Both the position numbers and the translations under genes were made by a program. 64,000 bases of DNA, taken from positions 2,046,001-2,110,000 of the forward strand of contig NC_079496.1 of NCBI RefSeq assembly GCF_030052815.1, written 5' to 3'. The notes beneath the pieces are model-generated. The model had not been told where the DNA came from and searched no databases. It was given only the letters and a program-made list of their open reading frames with translations. Below, piece by piece: positions 45,441 to 56,620 of the stretch. This DNA comes from Hevea brasiliensis (lineage: Eukaryota > Streptophyta > Magnoliopsida > Malpighiales > Euphorbiaceae). Position 1 is the stretch's first letter, and the number at the start of each line of letters is the position of its first letter.

Positions 45441-45553
45441 CGAGTTGTTTGTTTAAAATTGAATTCTTGATTATTTTAGTTGTTTTTAGTTTTATTTTTG
45501 TTATCTTTTCATTTTGTGTTTGTTTGTTCTTTTTCAGGTACTTTTAATCTTTT

Positions 45554-46907
45554 ATGAGAAGAGCTAGAAGCACAAGTGACACATCCTTATTGTTCAATCC
45601 TGAAATTGGGAAATTTTGTAAAGCCAACAAGAAAGAAACTAGAAGAAGAAAAGAAGCATTGAGAGAAATTGAATTAGAAGAAGTCATGGCTGATGAAAGA
45701 ATGAGAATTTGTGTTAATGCTGGAAATGATCAAAACAATCAAAATGCACCCCCAAACTCAAGGTTAAGAAGTTGTAAATGCTAATGTGCCTAGGGGAAGT
45801 ATGATGGATCATGCTTTTCCTCGTTTTGATGACTTGAGAGAGAGTATAGCAAGACCAAAAATTGATGCAAATAGTTACAAGATGGATTTTGGAGTTCTTC
45901 AAATGATTCAGAATTCTCAATTCGGAGGACATCCTTCTGAAAATCCACACACAAATCTGAAGAAGTTTGCTATGATCTATGACATGCAAAAACAACCTGG
46001 AGTGTCTGATGATGCAGCAAGATTGAAGCTATTCCCATTCTCTTTGAAAGATAGAGCATTGGATTGGCTTGATTCTTTACCTCACAACTCCATTACAAAT
46101 TGGGAGCAGCTCACTGACGCATTTCTTGCACAATATTTTCCACCTGGAAAAACTCAAGAGTTGAGGAATCAAATGACAGCTTTCAAACCAAGAGAAGATG
46201 AAACTCTATATGAGTCATGGATGAGATGGAAGGAATTAGAGAGACAATGCCCACATCATGCCATTCCGAAATGGATGATAAATCAGAATTTTTACACAAA
46301 TGTCACTCCTGCTATCAGAGGAATTATTGATGCTCAAACAGGAGGAGAATTTATTATGAAGCATGAAGATGAAGCTTATGAGCTATTGGAGAAAATTGCA
46401 AAGAATACTCATCTTTGGAGTAGTCCAAGAGGACCAGCTCCAACTCAAAAAAGGCAAGCTGCTGGAATGTATGACCTTGATCCGTTCAACATGATTAATC
46501 CAAAGTTTGCACTTACAAATGTTTTGGCTAAGAAGATGGAAGATTTGAGTATGTTGGTTAGTTCATCATCATCATCTGGAAGTTCACAACAAGTGGCTTA
46601 TGCAGAGGGAACTACCAGCTGTGGAGTAGACTATGGAGAGCAAGCAGCATATGTTGGTAATTATGGAAATAAACAAATGGGGAATCCTTACTCTCAAACT
46701 TATAATCCAACTTGGAGGAATCATCCCAACTTTTCATGGGGAAATCAGCAAAGTCAAGTCTCAAATCAAAATTTTCAACCACAACAGCAACAAGGAATTC
46801 CATATCAGCAAAATAGGCAACCATTGCCTAATTTTCAGCAGAAAAATATGAATCCTCCATCAAAACAGCAAGAACAAAGTCCCACCACAGAAGCTTTATT
46901 ACAATAG
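45554..46907 (+). pseudogene. Athila gag, broken by a frameshift
   Basis: ATG 45554 opens a 76-codon basic/acidic N-terminus (MRRARSTSDTSLLFNP) that runs out at 45784. The following frame (373 codons, first ATG 45786) is the Ty3-type capsid region: MDHAFPRFDDLRESI, LKLFPFSLKDRALDWLDSLP, FLAQYFPPGKTQELRNQM and ESWMRWKELERQCPHHAIP, then a Ser-rich and Gln/Asn-rich tail. The overlap near 45770-45784 indicates a small indel that shifts the frame. A TAG at 46905-46907 ends the frame; pol lies in the same frame further on. Gag forms the capsid-like particle that packages the element RNA in the cytoplasm. Confidence 0.88.
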
Positions 46908-46988
46908 ATTCTTGCTAACCAAAATAAGCATGATGAGGAGATGAGAGAGATGAAAGCAAGGCTAGAACAGATGTAAACACAAAACAGA
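46908..46988 (+). other. Gag-pol linker with a second in-frame stop
   Basis: 27 codons in the same frame as both gag and pol, including a TAA at 46974-46976. The text is charged and helical like the surrounding polyprotein. The two stops (46905 and 46974) therefore look like point mutations in a once continuous gag-pol frame, not a programmed boundary. Confidence 0.75.
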
Positions 46989-49900
46989 ATGCTGGAAAAT
47001 CAGATTGCACAACAAGCATCTTCTTCAGGTACCAAGTCTTTTGGTAAGCTTCCAAGTCAACCAGAAAACCCAAGAGAGCAGTGTCAAGCTATTACTTTAA
47101 GAAGTGGGAAAGTTGTAAATAATGAGAAGAGTGAAAATAGTGAGAAGAGAGAAAATGAGAAAGAAACTGATGAGGGTGAAAAACAAGAAGGTGAAAAACA
47201 AGAAAGTGAAAAACAAGAGAGTGCAGAAAAATGTAAAGAGAAAATTGAAGAGAAGGAAGAGAAGTATATACCTCCTGAGCCCTACAAGCCACAGCTTCCC
47301 TTTCCACAAAGATTTCACAAAGCCAAGCTTGATAAGCAATTTGGGAAGTTCTTAGAAGTTTTGAAGAAGCTTTACATAAATGTGCCTTTTGTTGATGCTC
47401 TTTCACAAATGCCCTCTTATGCGAAAATTTTAAAAGAAATTCTCTCAAACAAGAGAAGAATTGAAGACCATGAAACTGTAGCCTTAACTGAGGAATGTAG
47501 TGCTATCCTCCAAAGGAAACTTCCTCCAAAGCTCAAGGATCCAGGGAGTTTTTCAATTCCATGCCACATTGGGGAATCATGTTCTACAAAAGCTTTATGT
47601 GATTTAGGGGCTAGTGTAAGCCTTATGCCCCTTTCCATTTATGAGAAGCTCAATATGGGAGATCTTAAGCCAACCCACATTTCTCTTCAGCTAGCTGACA
47701 GATCAATTAAGTATCCTGAAGGGATTTTGGAGAATGTGCCTCTAAAGGTTGGGAAGTTCTATAGACCTGTTGACTTTGTCATCTTGGACATGGAGGAGGA
47801 TTCTAATATTCCAATTATCTTGGGACGACCCTTTCTAGCTACAGCAGGAGCATTGATTGATGTTAAGGGAGAAAAATTGACTCTTAGAGTTGGTGAAGAT
47901 CAGTTGGTTTTCAATATTAATAACACTATGAAGAAGCATCATTCTAAAGCTGATACTTGCTTGAGAGTTGATATCATTGATGAGCTGGTTGAAGAACACT
48001 TCAGAAAAAGATATCCAGAAGATCCACTTGAAAATTGTTTGGTTCATGGAGGAGGTATAGACTATGACAACCCTCATGTGGCTGCATATGCTCAACATCT
48101 AGAGGGAAGTCCACCATTCATTTCTACTCCAGTTTTTCAACTCACACAAAAGGAAATAGCAGAATCTAAGCAACCATCATTCAAGGAAGAAGATGCACCT
48201 AAGGTAGAACTTAAGCAACTTCCTTCTCAGCTCAGGTATGAATTTCTTGGCACCAATAACACTTATCCAGTAATTGTAAACTCAAACTTGAGTACCTTAG
48301 AGGCTGATAAGTTGTTAAGAGTGTTGAGGCAATTCAGAAAAGTTTTAGGATACACCATAGATGACATTAAGGGAATAAGCCCACACTTTTGCATGCATAG
48401 AATTATTTTGGAAGAAAATTGTAAGCCATCTATTGAACATCAGAGAAGGTTGAACCCAAATATGAAAGAAGTTGTTAAAAAGGAAATTTTAAAGTTGCTT
48501 GATGCAGGGATAATATATCCTATCTCAGACAGTATTTGGGTGAGCCCAGTACATGTTGTCCCAAAAAAGGGAGGAATGACAGTAGTCAAAAATGAAAATA
48601 ATGAATTAATCCCCACAAGAACAGTAACTAGTTGGCGAATGTGCATAAATTACAGAAAATTAAATATAGCCACTACAAAAGATCATTTTCCACTTCCCTT
48701 CATTGATCAGATGTTAGAAAGACTGGCTAGGCATTCTTATTTTTGCTATCTAGATGGATACTCAGTTTTTTTTCAAATCCCTATCCATCCAAATGATCAA
48801 GAGAAAACCACTTTTACTTGTCCATATGGAACCTTTGCTTATAGGAGGATGCCATTTGGGTTGTGTAATGCACCAGCCACTTTTCAAAGGTGCATGATGG
48901 CAATCTTCTCAGATTTCATTGAAGATATAATGGAGGTTTTTATGGATGATTTTTCTGTTTATGGATCTTCATTTGACATATGCTTGGCTAACCTTTCTAA
49001 AATTTTGCAGCGATGTGCGGATACTGACCTTGTGTTAAACTGGGAAAAGTGTCATTTCATGGTTCAGGAAGGGATAGTGCTTGGACATTTGGTGTCTAAC
49101 AGAGGAATAGAGGTTGATAAAGCTAAGGTTGAAGTGATAGAGAAGATGGCTCCTCCTACCAATGTCAAGGGAATTCGAAGTTTTCTAGGACATGCTGGGT
49201 TCTACAGACGCTTTATCACGGATTTTTCTAAAATAGCTAAACCTTTGTCTAATTTGTTAAGTCATGACACACCATTTGTATTTGACCAAGAGTGTTTGGA
49301 TGCCTTTTGCAGGTTGAAGCAAGCTCTTATCACTGCACCGATCATGCAACCACCTGATTGGAGCCTACCTTTTGAAATTATGTGTGATGCTAGCAACTAT
49401 GCAATTGGAGCTGTTCTTGGTCAAAGAAAGGACAAAAAGGCTTATGCTATTTATTATGCTAGTAGAACACTGGATGAGGCTCAAACAAATTATGCAACAA
49501 CTGAAAAGGAATTTTTAGCAATTGTCTTTGCATTGGAAAAGTTCAAACCTTACATCATTGACTCAAAGGTGGTTATATTTTCAGATCATGCAGCCATCGG
49601 GTATTTGCTCCGTAAAAAGGAGGCTAAACCTAGGCTCATTAGGTGGATTCTGATGCTACAAGAGTTTGACTTGGAGATTAGAGATAAGAAGGGAGCTGAA
49701 AATGTAGTTGCAGATAATCTTAGTAGGCTGAAATTGGATGATGAAGAATTGGATGAAATCCCTATTGATGAGTTTTTCTTGGATGAACAACTTTTCTCTC
49801 TTGTTGCTAAACTACCTTGGTATGCAGACTTTGTGAATTATCTATCTTGTGGAGTTTTACCCCTAGGTATGACATGGCAACAAAAGAAAAAGTTTTTGCA

Positions 49901-51134
49901 TGAGGTGAAGTTTTATAGATGGGATGATCCTTTACTCTTTAGGAGATGTTGTGATGGTTTAATAAGGAGATGTATTCTTGATGAGGAGACACAGAGTATT
50001 ATGCATCATTGCCATGCTTCTGATTATGGAGGACATTTTGGAATCTCTAAAACAGCTAGTAAAATTTTGCAAGCTGGTTTCTTTTGGCCAAATCTTTTTA
50101 AGGATGTGAGAAAATTTGTGTTGGAATGTGATAAATGTCAAAGAAGTGGAAACTTGTCAAAAAGAGATCAAATGCCCCTAAATGGTATTCTTGAAGTAGA
50201 ATTATTTGATGTCTGGGGAATAAATTTTATAGGGTCATTTCCTCCTTTATTTGGTAATAAATACATTCTAGTTGGAGTCGACTACGTGTCAAAGTGGGTG
50301 GAAGCTATTGCAACTCCAACTAATGATGCTAGAGTGGTAGTGAAATTCTTAAAGAAATTTGTCTTGAGCAGATTCGGAGCTCCTAGGGCTATAATTAGTG
50401 ATGGGGGTTCCCATTTTTGTAATAAGCAATTTGAGAGCTTAATGAGGAAGTATGGTGTAGTGCACAAGATAGCTACCCCATACCATCCTCAAACTTCAGG
50501 ACAAGTTGAAATTTCTAACAGAGAGCTCAAACATATCTTGGAGAAAATAGTGAACAATTCTCGGAAAGATTGGTCTATCAAACTAGATGATGCTTTATGG
50601 GCATATAGGACTGCTTACAAAACCCCTATAGGAACTACTCCATTTAGGTTGGTGTATGGTAAGTCTTGTCATTTACCTGTGGAGCTAGAACATAGAGCAT
50701 ATTGGGCCATTCAGACCTTGAATTTTGACCTTAAGCAAGCTGGTGAAAAGAGACTATTGCAACTTAATGAGCTTGAAGAATTAAGGATGGATGCTTATGA
50801 AAATGCCCGTATTTACAAAGAAAGAACTAAAGTTTGGCATGATAAGCATCTTAGGAAAAAGGAATTCAAAGAAGGTGATTTAGTTTTGTTTTTCAACTCA
50901 AGATTGAAATTGTTCCCTGGAAAACTTAAATCAAGGTGGACTGGTCCATATAGAGTTTCTAAGGTTTTCCCTTATGGAGCAATTGAAATTTGGAGTGAAA
51001 ATTCTAGGAATTTTAAGGTCAATGGGCATAGATTGAAGCATTACATAACTGGAGACCCGATAAAGGGAGCAAGCTGTTACAAGCTCTCCAATCCCTCACC
51101 TCTTTTCAGTGAAATTCATGAAAAGTCCAGCTAA
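46989..51134 (+). CDS. Athila pol: protease, reverse transcriptase, RNase H, integrase
   Basis: An open frame of 1381 codons. A Lys/Glu-rich stretch (about 45-95) is followed by the aspartic protease with Asp205 in CDLGAS. The RT has LDGYS (Asp589), [12 protein letters not shown] and the FMDD box (Asp653-Asp654). RNase H begins at MCDASN (Asp800) and includes [13 protein letters not shown] and SDHAAI. Integrase has an HHCC-type zinc part (His1006-7 onward, Cys in CDKCQ) and the core with Asp1138 (SDGGSHF) and Glu1174 (GQVEIS), spaced as in DD35E. The position expected for the first catalytic Asp (in the usual IDFMG string) is Asn1079 (INFIG). The C-terminus has a GPY-like WTGPYRV module and no chromodomain. 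The function is copying element RNA into DNA and inserting it. Confidence 0.95.
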   Translation: MLENQIAQQASSSGTKSFGKLPSQPENPREQCQAITLRSGKVVNNEKSENSEKRENEKETDEGEKQEGEKQESEKQESAEKCKEKIEEKEEKYIPPEPYKPQLPFPQRFHKAKLDKQFGKFLEVLKKLYINVPFVDALSQMPSYAKILKEILSNKRRIEDHETVALTEECSAILQRKLPPKLKDPGSFSIPCHIGESCSTKALCDLGASVSLMPLSIYEKLNMGDLKPTHISLQLADRSIKYPEGILENVPLKVGKFYRPVDFVILDMEEDSNIPIILGRPFLATAGALIDVKGEKLTLRVGEDQLVFNINNTMKKHHSKADTCLRVDIIDELVEEHFRKRYPEDPLENCLVHGGGIDYDNPHVAAYAQHLEGSPPFISTPVFQLTQKEIAESKQPSFKEEDAPKVELKQLPSQLRYEFLGTNNTYPVIVNSNLSTLEADKLLRVLRQFRKVLGYTIDDIKGISPHFCMHRIILEENCKPSIEHQRRLNPNMKEVVKKEILKLLDAGIIYPISDSIWVSPVHVVPKKGGMTVVKNENNELIPTRTVTSWRMCINYRKLNIATTKDHFPLPFIDQMLERLARHSYFCYLDGYSVFFQIPIHPNDQEKTTFTCPYGTFAYRRMPFGLCNAPATFQRCMMAIFSDFIEDIMEVFMDDFSVYGSSFDICLANLSKILQRCADTDLVLNWEKCHFMVQEGIVLGHLVSNRGIEVDKAKVEVIEKMAPPTNVKGIRSFLGHAGFYRRFITDFSKIAKPLSNLLSHDTPFVFDQECLDAFCRLKQALITAPIMQPPDWSLPFEIMCDASNYAIGAVLGQRKDKKAYAIYYASRTLDEAQTNYATTEKEFLAIVFALEKFKPYIIDSKVVIFSDHAAIGYLLRKKEAKPRLIRWILMLQEFDLEIRDKKGAENVVADNLSRLKLDDEELDEIPIDEFFLDEQLFSLVAKLPWYADFVNYLSCGVLPLGMTWQQKKKFLHEVKFYRWDDPLLFRRCCDGLIRRCILDEETQSIMHHCHASDYGGHFGISKTASKILQAGFFWPNLFKDVRKFVLECDKCQRSGNLSKRDQMPLNGILEVELFDVWGINFIGSFPPLFGNKYILVGVDYVSKWVEAIATPTNDARVVVKFLKKFVLSRFGAPRAIISDGGSHFCNKQFESLMRKYGVVHKIATPYHPQTSGQVEISNRELKHILEKIVNNSRKDWSIKLDDALWAYRTAYKTPIGTTPFRLVYGKSCHLPVELEHRAYWAIQTLNFDLKQAGEKRLLQLNELEELRMDAYENARIYKERTKVWHDKHLRKKEFKEGDLVLFFNSRLKLFPGKLKSRWTGPYRVSKVFPYGAIEIWSENSRNFKVNGHRLKHYITGDPIKGASCYKLSNPSPLFSEIHEKSS

Positions 51135-51911
51135 GGTCTATAAATTAGCCCTCTTGGGAGGCATCCCAAGTCCTTTTATTTTGTTTTTGCTGATTTACTT
51201 TTACTTTCATTACTTTTGTTTTTATCTTGAATCTCCCCAAATTCAATTTTTGACATTGTTGAATTTTGTCCCTTGTAGATGTATTTCAATGGAGGAAGGT
51301 TGGTGAACTGCTGGGGAGTGATTCTTAACTTGAAAATTTTGTCCTTCAAACTCTCCCAAAAACTGATTGGTTTTTGCTGCATAACCTGTGCAGGGGCTGT
51401 TACCTAGTTTATGCAGAGAGGAAGAAGAAATTCTGCAGCAAAGAGGGTGTCTGCAGTAGATGACTTATGTTCTTGGTGAGGTTGGGTGTGTAACTTTTTA
51501 GTATATGTGCTTATAATGTTAATATGGTGGTAAGTGAGTCACCTTTGTAGTTTTGAGCTTATTTGGGTTGTGGAATTCAAGGTGGAAATGCTGCATTTTT
51601 CTTGGCATAACTTGGAAAGTTCATTTCATCATTTGTGAATAGATGCAACTTTATGCAGATTTTATGGAGTTTTATGTGCCAATTGTTGATTTGCAGAATT
51701 TGAGTCAATATGGAATGGGTCACAAATACCTTTTATGCAGGATTCACCTTTACATGCTTGTGTGATGAAACTTTGATGGACTTTGTATATATTGATGTGT
51801 TTTTGGTGATAATTTCTCATGATTTATGGTTAATAGAATTATATTTCTTCATCCTAGGGTATTTTTCACACTTGCAAATCATTTTCCATTGCAATCTCAA
51901 TCTTGTTGAAT
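51135..51911 (+). other. Athila spacer between pol and the repeat array
   Basis: T-rich non-coding DNA; short frames only, no motif. Confidence 0.6.
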
Positions 51912-51914
51912 TGT

Positions 51915-52625
51915 GCATAAGCAACTGCATAGCTTATGCAATCCTGCATAACCACAATTCTTGCCATTTTTCACCTTTATTGCAAGTGCATAAGGAGAGT
52001 GCATAGTCTATGCAATTCTGCATAACCTCATTTTGTCAAATTTCATATCTGTCAAAAGTGCATAAGGTGAGTGCATGACTTATGCACGTTTGCATAACTT
52101 CAAATTCTGCACTTTCTCTCTCTGCTGAAGTCTGCATAAGGAGGATGCATGACTTATGCACTTTTGCATAACCAGAAACTCCAAAAATCAAAAGTTGCCG
52201 AGAGGTGCATAAGGAGAGTGCATAACCTATGCACTACTGCATGACCACCAACCCAAAATCCCAAAAGTTGCCAAGAGGTGCATAAGGAGAGTGCATGACC
52301 TATGCACTTCTGCATAACCACTTTCCACAAAAATCAGAACCCACCGAAACATGCATAAGCAGAGTGCATAGCTTATGCACTATTGCATAACCGCACTTTC
52401 CAAACACCAAAACCTACCGAGACCTGCATAAGGAGGGTGCATGACTTATGCACTTCCGCATAACCAGAAACCCAAAATTTCAAAACTTGCCGAACAGTGC
52501 ATAAGGACAGTGCATAACTTATGCACTTTTGCATAAGCTATTTCTCTGAAGTCCAAAAACCTGCCGAAACATGCATAAGTAGGGTGCATAAGTTATGCAC
52601 ACTCACTTTTCACTTATGCAGTCTT
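51915..52625 (+). repeat. Tandem array of palindromic GCATAAG units, about 73 bp each
   Basis: About ten units start near 51917, 51987, 52059, 52131, 52206, 52278, 52351, 52424, 52497 and 52570. Each has the pattern TGCATAAGGAGAGTGCAT, then GACTTATGCAC, then TTTTGCATAACC, then about 30 variable bases often with AAAAGTTGCCGAGA. TGCATAAG and CTTATGCA are mutual reverse complements, so every unit can fold or bind a dimeric factor. The array ends about 200 bp before the env-like ORF. Similar motifs recur at 54655-54905 and in both LTRs. Confidence 0.93.
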
Positions 52626-52825
52626 ACACAACCTAATCCAAAACTCCCGTCGACACCCATTTCTCCCGCCTCCCGTATTTTCTGTTCCCGACCTTCCGTT
52701 CCCCTCCATTTCTCCCGACATTTTCCTCCTTCCCTTCTTCTCCACACCCATTTCCGCCGCCCTAGCCCTAATTACCCCGTGCATATTTTCTTTTCCCCTC
52801 ATCTCCTCCATCTTCTCCATCGGCA

Positions 52826-54390
52826 ATGGAGTCGCCTCCCCATTCCCGTCCAGTTTCCCCTCTCCAGGTTTCACCATTGTCAACGCTACCTCCCAATCCC
52901 GATTCCCCTCTACAAGCGACACCCCCACCATCCTCCACAACCACATATAAACGAAAAATAAGGTCAAAATCCACTAGGCCCATGTCATCTGCACCTCCTC
53001 TCTCAAAGCGCAACGAACCACCCACCACCCCAAGGTCAGAGCCTCCACCCAAAAAGCCAAAGACTTCAGCCTCCACACCCTCTTCCAGCAAAAAGCAATT
53101 GTCAGCAACTTCACAGGTCTCAAAACTCCCTTGGTCCTTTTCTGATGCAACTCACAAAGCAACATTTAAACGACTTAAGGAAAGGAAGGTGCAACCCACT
53201 AGGTATATTTCTGTGGACTCTCTCCAGTCACTTGGTTTATTTGACAATGTGGTTGACTATCTAGATGGTATGGGTTGGATGGAATTTGTGCACAAGCAAG
53301 AAATTGTTTATCCAGCTTTAGTTTTGGAGTTTATTTCCTCATTCTCTGCCACCCTGAAATTGCATGATGTAGATTTTAAGCCAACTATGAAATTTAGATG
53401 TTTGGGGCAAAATAGAGAGTTATCATTGGATCAATTTCATAGCATTCTTGGTTTTGCAACTGATGGGCTATTTAGAGTGCCATATACAGGGGTAGAGGTA
53501 GCGAACAAGGGTATTTGGAATGCTGCCCAATTTTGGAGAATTATCACAAACCAACCTCAAACTTTCTCTGCTGGAAGATCAAAAACCTCTCAAATACTTG
53601 ACCCTGCACTTAGGTTTATTCATAGACTGATTGCTAGCACTATTTTGGGCAGAGGGACTAGTTCTGGTGCTGTGGGGAAATCTGAATTATTCATGTTATG
53701 GTGTGCATTTCACAAGGTCAAGGTTTCTCCTGGTTATTTCTTTTGTGAGCATGTGTTGCATATTGCCACTAAATCCATAGGTGACATTGTTTTGGGTGGG
53801 CTCATAACAGTTATAGCCAAGCATTTTGGTTTTAATCCTAAAGAGCACCAAATACCAGCACTTGTGGACACCTTATATTTTGATGCTGCACACCTATCCA
53901 AAACAGGGTTCAGTTTGCCACATTTTGATATCTGACAACCAGTGACAGTGAACCCACTGCACAACCAGAAGCCCAACCTGCCCAATCAGTCCCACAGCAC
54001 TCTACTGAACCCACCCCACCCCTTCAATCTGCACAACCCACACCTCCTACAGCTGAACCCTCCTTATCCACAGCCCCTCCTGTATTCAACACTAAAGCCT
54101 TATTCACCTATCTTGAAAGGCTTAGTGATGATATATACTTTGTGGATAGGAAGCTTGACACTGGTCTTGATACTCTCAAGGATCGTCATGATCACCTATT
54201 TGACCTTGTCATGGAAACCAGGGACAAGCAGAAAGAATTGAAGGATATGATGAAGAAACTCATGATTTTTCTGGGAATGCCACCTCCACCTCCATCCCCT
54301 CCTCCAGCACCATCATTTCAACAGCAGCCAGATGCAACCAGCCCCTTAGCAACATCTATGGACAAGGGCAAAACAATAGAACTAGACTAG
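52826..54390 (+). pseudogene. Athila env-like/ORF1-type gene, frameshifted
   Basis: ATG 52826 opens 369 codons ending at a TGA (53933-53935). The first 95 residues are Pro/Ser/Thr-rich with a Lys/Arg patch (YKRKIRSKS, PPPKKPKTS). Residues of about 100-365 match the remembered pattern of the plant Athila ORF-1 domain (VYPALVLEFISSFSATL, MKFRCLGQNRELSLDQFHSI, GFATDGLFRVPYTG). After a small frame change near 53925-53940 a new frame runs to 54390 with Pro/Gln repeats, a short coiled coil (DTLKDRHDHLFDLVMETRDK) and a PPPPPSPPPAP tail. No convincing signal peptide or membrane anchor is visible. The function of this ORF is not established; an envelope role is an old hypothesis. Confidence 0.8.
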
Positions 54391-56605
54391 TTTTTGTTTT
54401 ACTTTTGTTCAAACTTGTAGGACTTTTTCTTTGTACATATGTTCAAACAATTATAGTTTGTTTTGAATTCTGTTAGTTTGTTTTGAATTACTTTGTTTTG
54501 AATTCTATTTTTATCACAGTTCTATTGGATGGCCATTACATTAGTTTTTCATTGATTTTTATTGCCTTTTGCCCTTTTGTGCATAATTGTCCATATATTG
54601 TATATTTTTTCATGCTTCTACTGGTGGTTGCACATTTTTCCTTGCTCAGTATTATGCAGCAGCTTTTGAATATACTGCACAGGCTGTGAATTCCCTTATG
54701 CAAATATTTTGCATAGCCTGTGCAGCCCTTTTATGCAACTTATGTAGAACTGCACAGGCTGTGAATCCCCTTATGCAAATGTCCTGCATAGCCTGTGCAG
54801 CCCTTATTGCTACTTATGCAGAACCGCACGGCTTATGCACCCTACTTATGCACCTGTTCTGGACAGCACTTTATTCTGCATAACCTGTGCAGCTACTTAT
54901 GCATTTCCATTATCTCTTGAATTCTCATCTGCTCTATACCAGGTAACCTTTTCTTTTTGCTCTTAACATTTCACAATTCCTGGTAATTACTATTTGCTTT
55001 GAGTTTTGATAATGCATTGCTTGAGACATTGAGGACAATGTCTAATTTTGAGTTTAGGGGTGCATTTTGATTTTTGCTTCATTTTTCACATTTTGAGTAT
55101 AGAGCATCCCATCCCATTCCATTTACATATATTGTAAATATTTTACATATACATCCATACATACATATACATTACACATTTACACACACATTATACATCA
55201 CTTAGAAATTGTACATATTGCACACAAATAGATTCCCTCCATTTAGTTAATGCATTACTCATTTTTGGGAATCATGCATCATGCATTAAAATCTTTTGCC
55301 AAATCCCTTGAGTATTGAAAAGCTACCTATGAGAGTGATTTGACTTACCTTTAGTTGGGTTTGTGGATTGAAAGTTTCCTAAGAGATGCAAGGTTTTGAA
55401 GTGTCTATCCCTCGCCTATATCTTCTTAGCCAAAAAGCCACCCAACTAGTCATTTGGAGATGGAAGTGTTAGAGGGAGTTATTGGATATAAGGTAGTCAA
55501 ATGATGTCTCACCAATCCTAGAACAAATTTTCTAAACCTTTCAAGGCGAAATACCAGCTTGTACTTAAAAAGAGAGATGATTAGGCATTCTTTGATTTAA
55601 ATCTCTTCATTTTAAACCTTTGGCCCTTTTCCTAATTAAAATTGACCCTTGCAAACCCCTTTGAGCCTTTTTGTCCCTAATTTTTCTTGAAACCCTTATT
55701 ACTACCTAGCCAATGAACCAAACACTCCAACCCTTTTCATGAGAATAATTATTTATAACATTAGGTACATATTTAAAAAAAAATAAAAGAGAAAAGAAAA
55801 AAAAATTGCAATAAAAGGGAGAAGAAATGCTTATCACCTTGTAAAAGTGCTAGTATATGTGCTTTTCACCATTGTCATTCGAAATGAAAGAAATCCACCC
55901 AAAGTATTAAAAGAAATGAGTTTGGGGGTGGCAAATTTTAGGGACAATCATCAAAAGAAAATGCAAAATACAAGTTTAAAGAATCAAATGTCCCTCCATT
56001 TTTATGTGTTTTGTAAACTATGCTAGCACTTGACAATCCTCATTGTGTATTTCTCTCCCTCATATATATAAAGAAGAGAAAAATATATAATAAAATAAGA
56101 AATGTACCTTATGTTGTCAAAAATTGAAAATATTCTCATGCTTTGAATCCTTTTTACCCATCTTTCTTCTTAGCCTCATTTTAAACCCCATGGCCCCATT
56201 GCATCCCTAAAAAGACCTTTGATTTCTTGATAGTACTTGCTACATTAGTGGAGATAGGAGTAGGGAATTTGCCTATGGGATTAGAGAAATTATCTATTCA
56301 TTCATTTAATTCCATCATAGAGACACTTTGCCTATTGATTGTCCTAGAATTCCTTTTGAGCATAACTTTCTATTTTGATTGGTTGGTTTGGGGATTTTGA
56401 ATGATAATTGACTTGATGGCTAAGCGGTGAAAGCTTGGATAAGCATTAGATTCTTTGCATTTTGAAGGATGGGTATATGGATTGTTGGTGTGGCTAAAGG
56501 TGTGTTAAGTTACTTTAATAGTTGATTTTCATAGCTCTTTAGATAAGGCACCCCTAAAAAATTTGCATCGCAATTTTAAGTTTGCTTGAGGACAAGCAAA
56601 AGCTT
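54391..56605 (+). other. Athila 3' non-coding region
   Basis: More than 2 kb without a gene. At 54655-54905 there are again paired GCATA/TATGC motifs (CTGCACAGGCTGTGAA repeated, CTTATGCAAAT, TGCATAGCCTGTGCAG). The rest is AT-rich. Confidence 0.7.
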
Positions 56606-56620
56606 GAGTTTGGGGGTATT
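56606..56620 (+). other. Polypurine tract of Athila
   Basis: GAGTTTGGGGGTATT directly precedes the 3' LTR start TGATGCATAC. Confidence 0.85.

Noticed and set aside
47092..47448. Minus-strand frames over the start of Athila pol
   Set aside because: Phe/Leu-rich shadows of the Lys/Glu-rich pol N-terminus.
51915..52625. Regular repeats with spacers, CRISPR-like at first sight
   Set aside because: The genome is plant nuclear DNA, the units are diverged and dyadic, and they lie inside an LTR retrotransposon.
52521..53091. Overlapping frames on both strands around the env-like start
   Set aside because: Low-complexity CT-rich DNA gives several open frames; only the 52826 frame leads into a recognisable domain.
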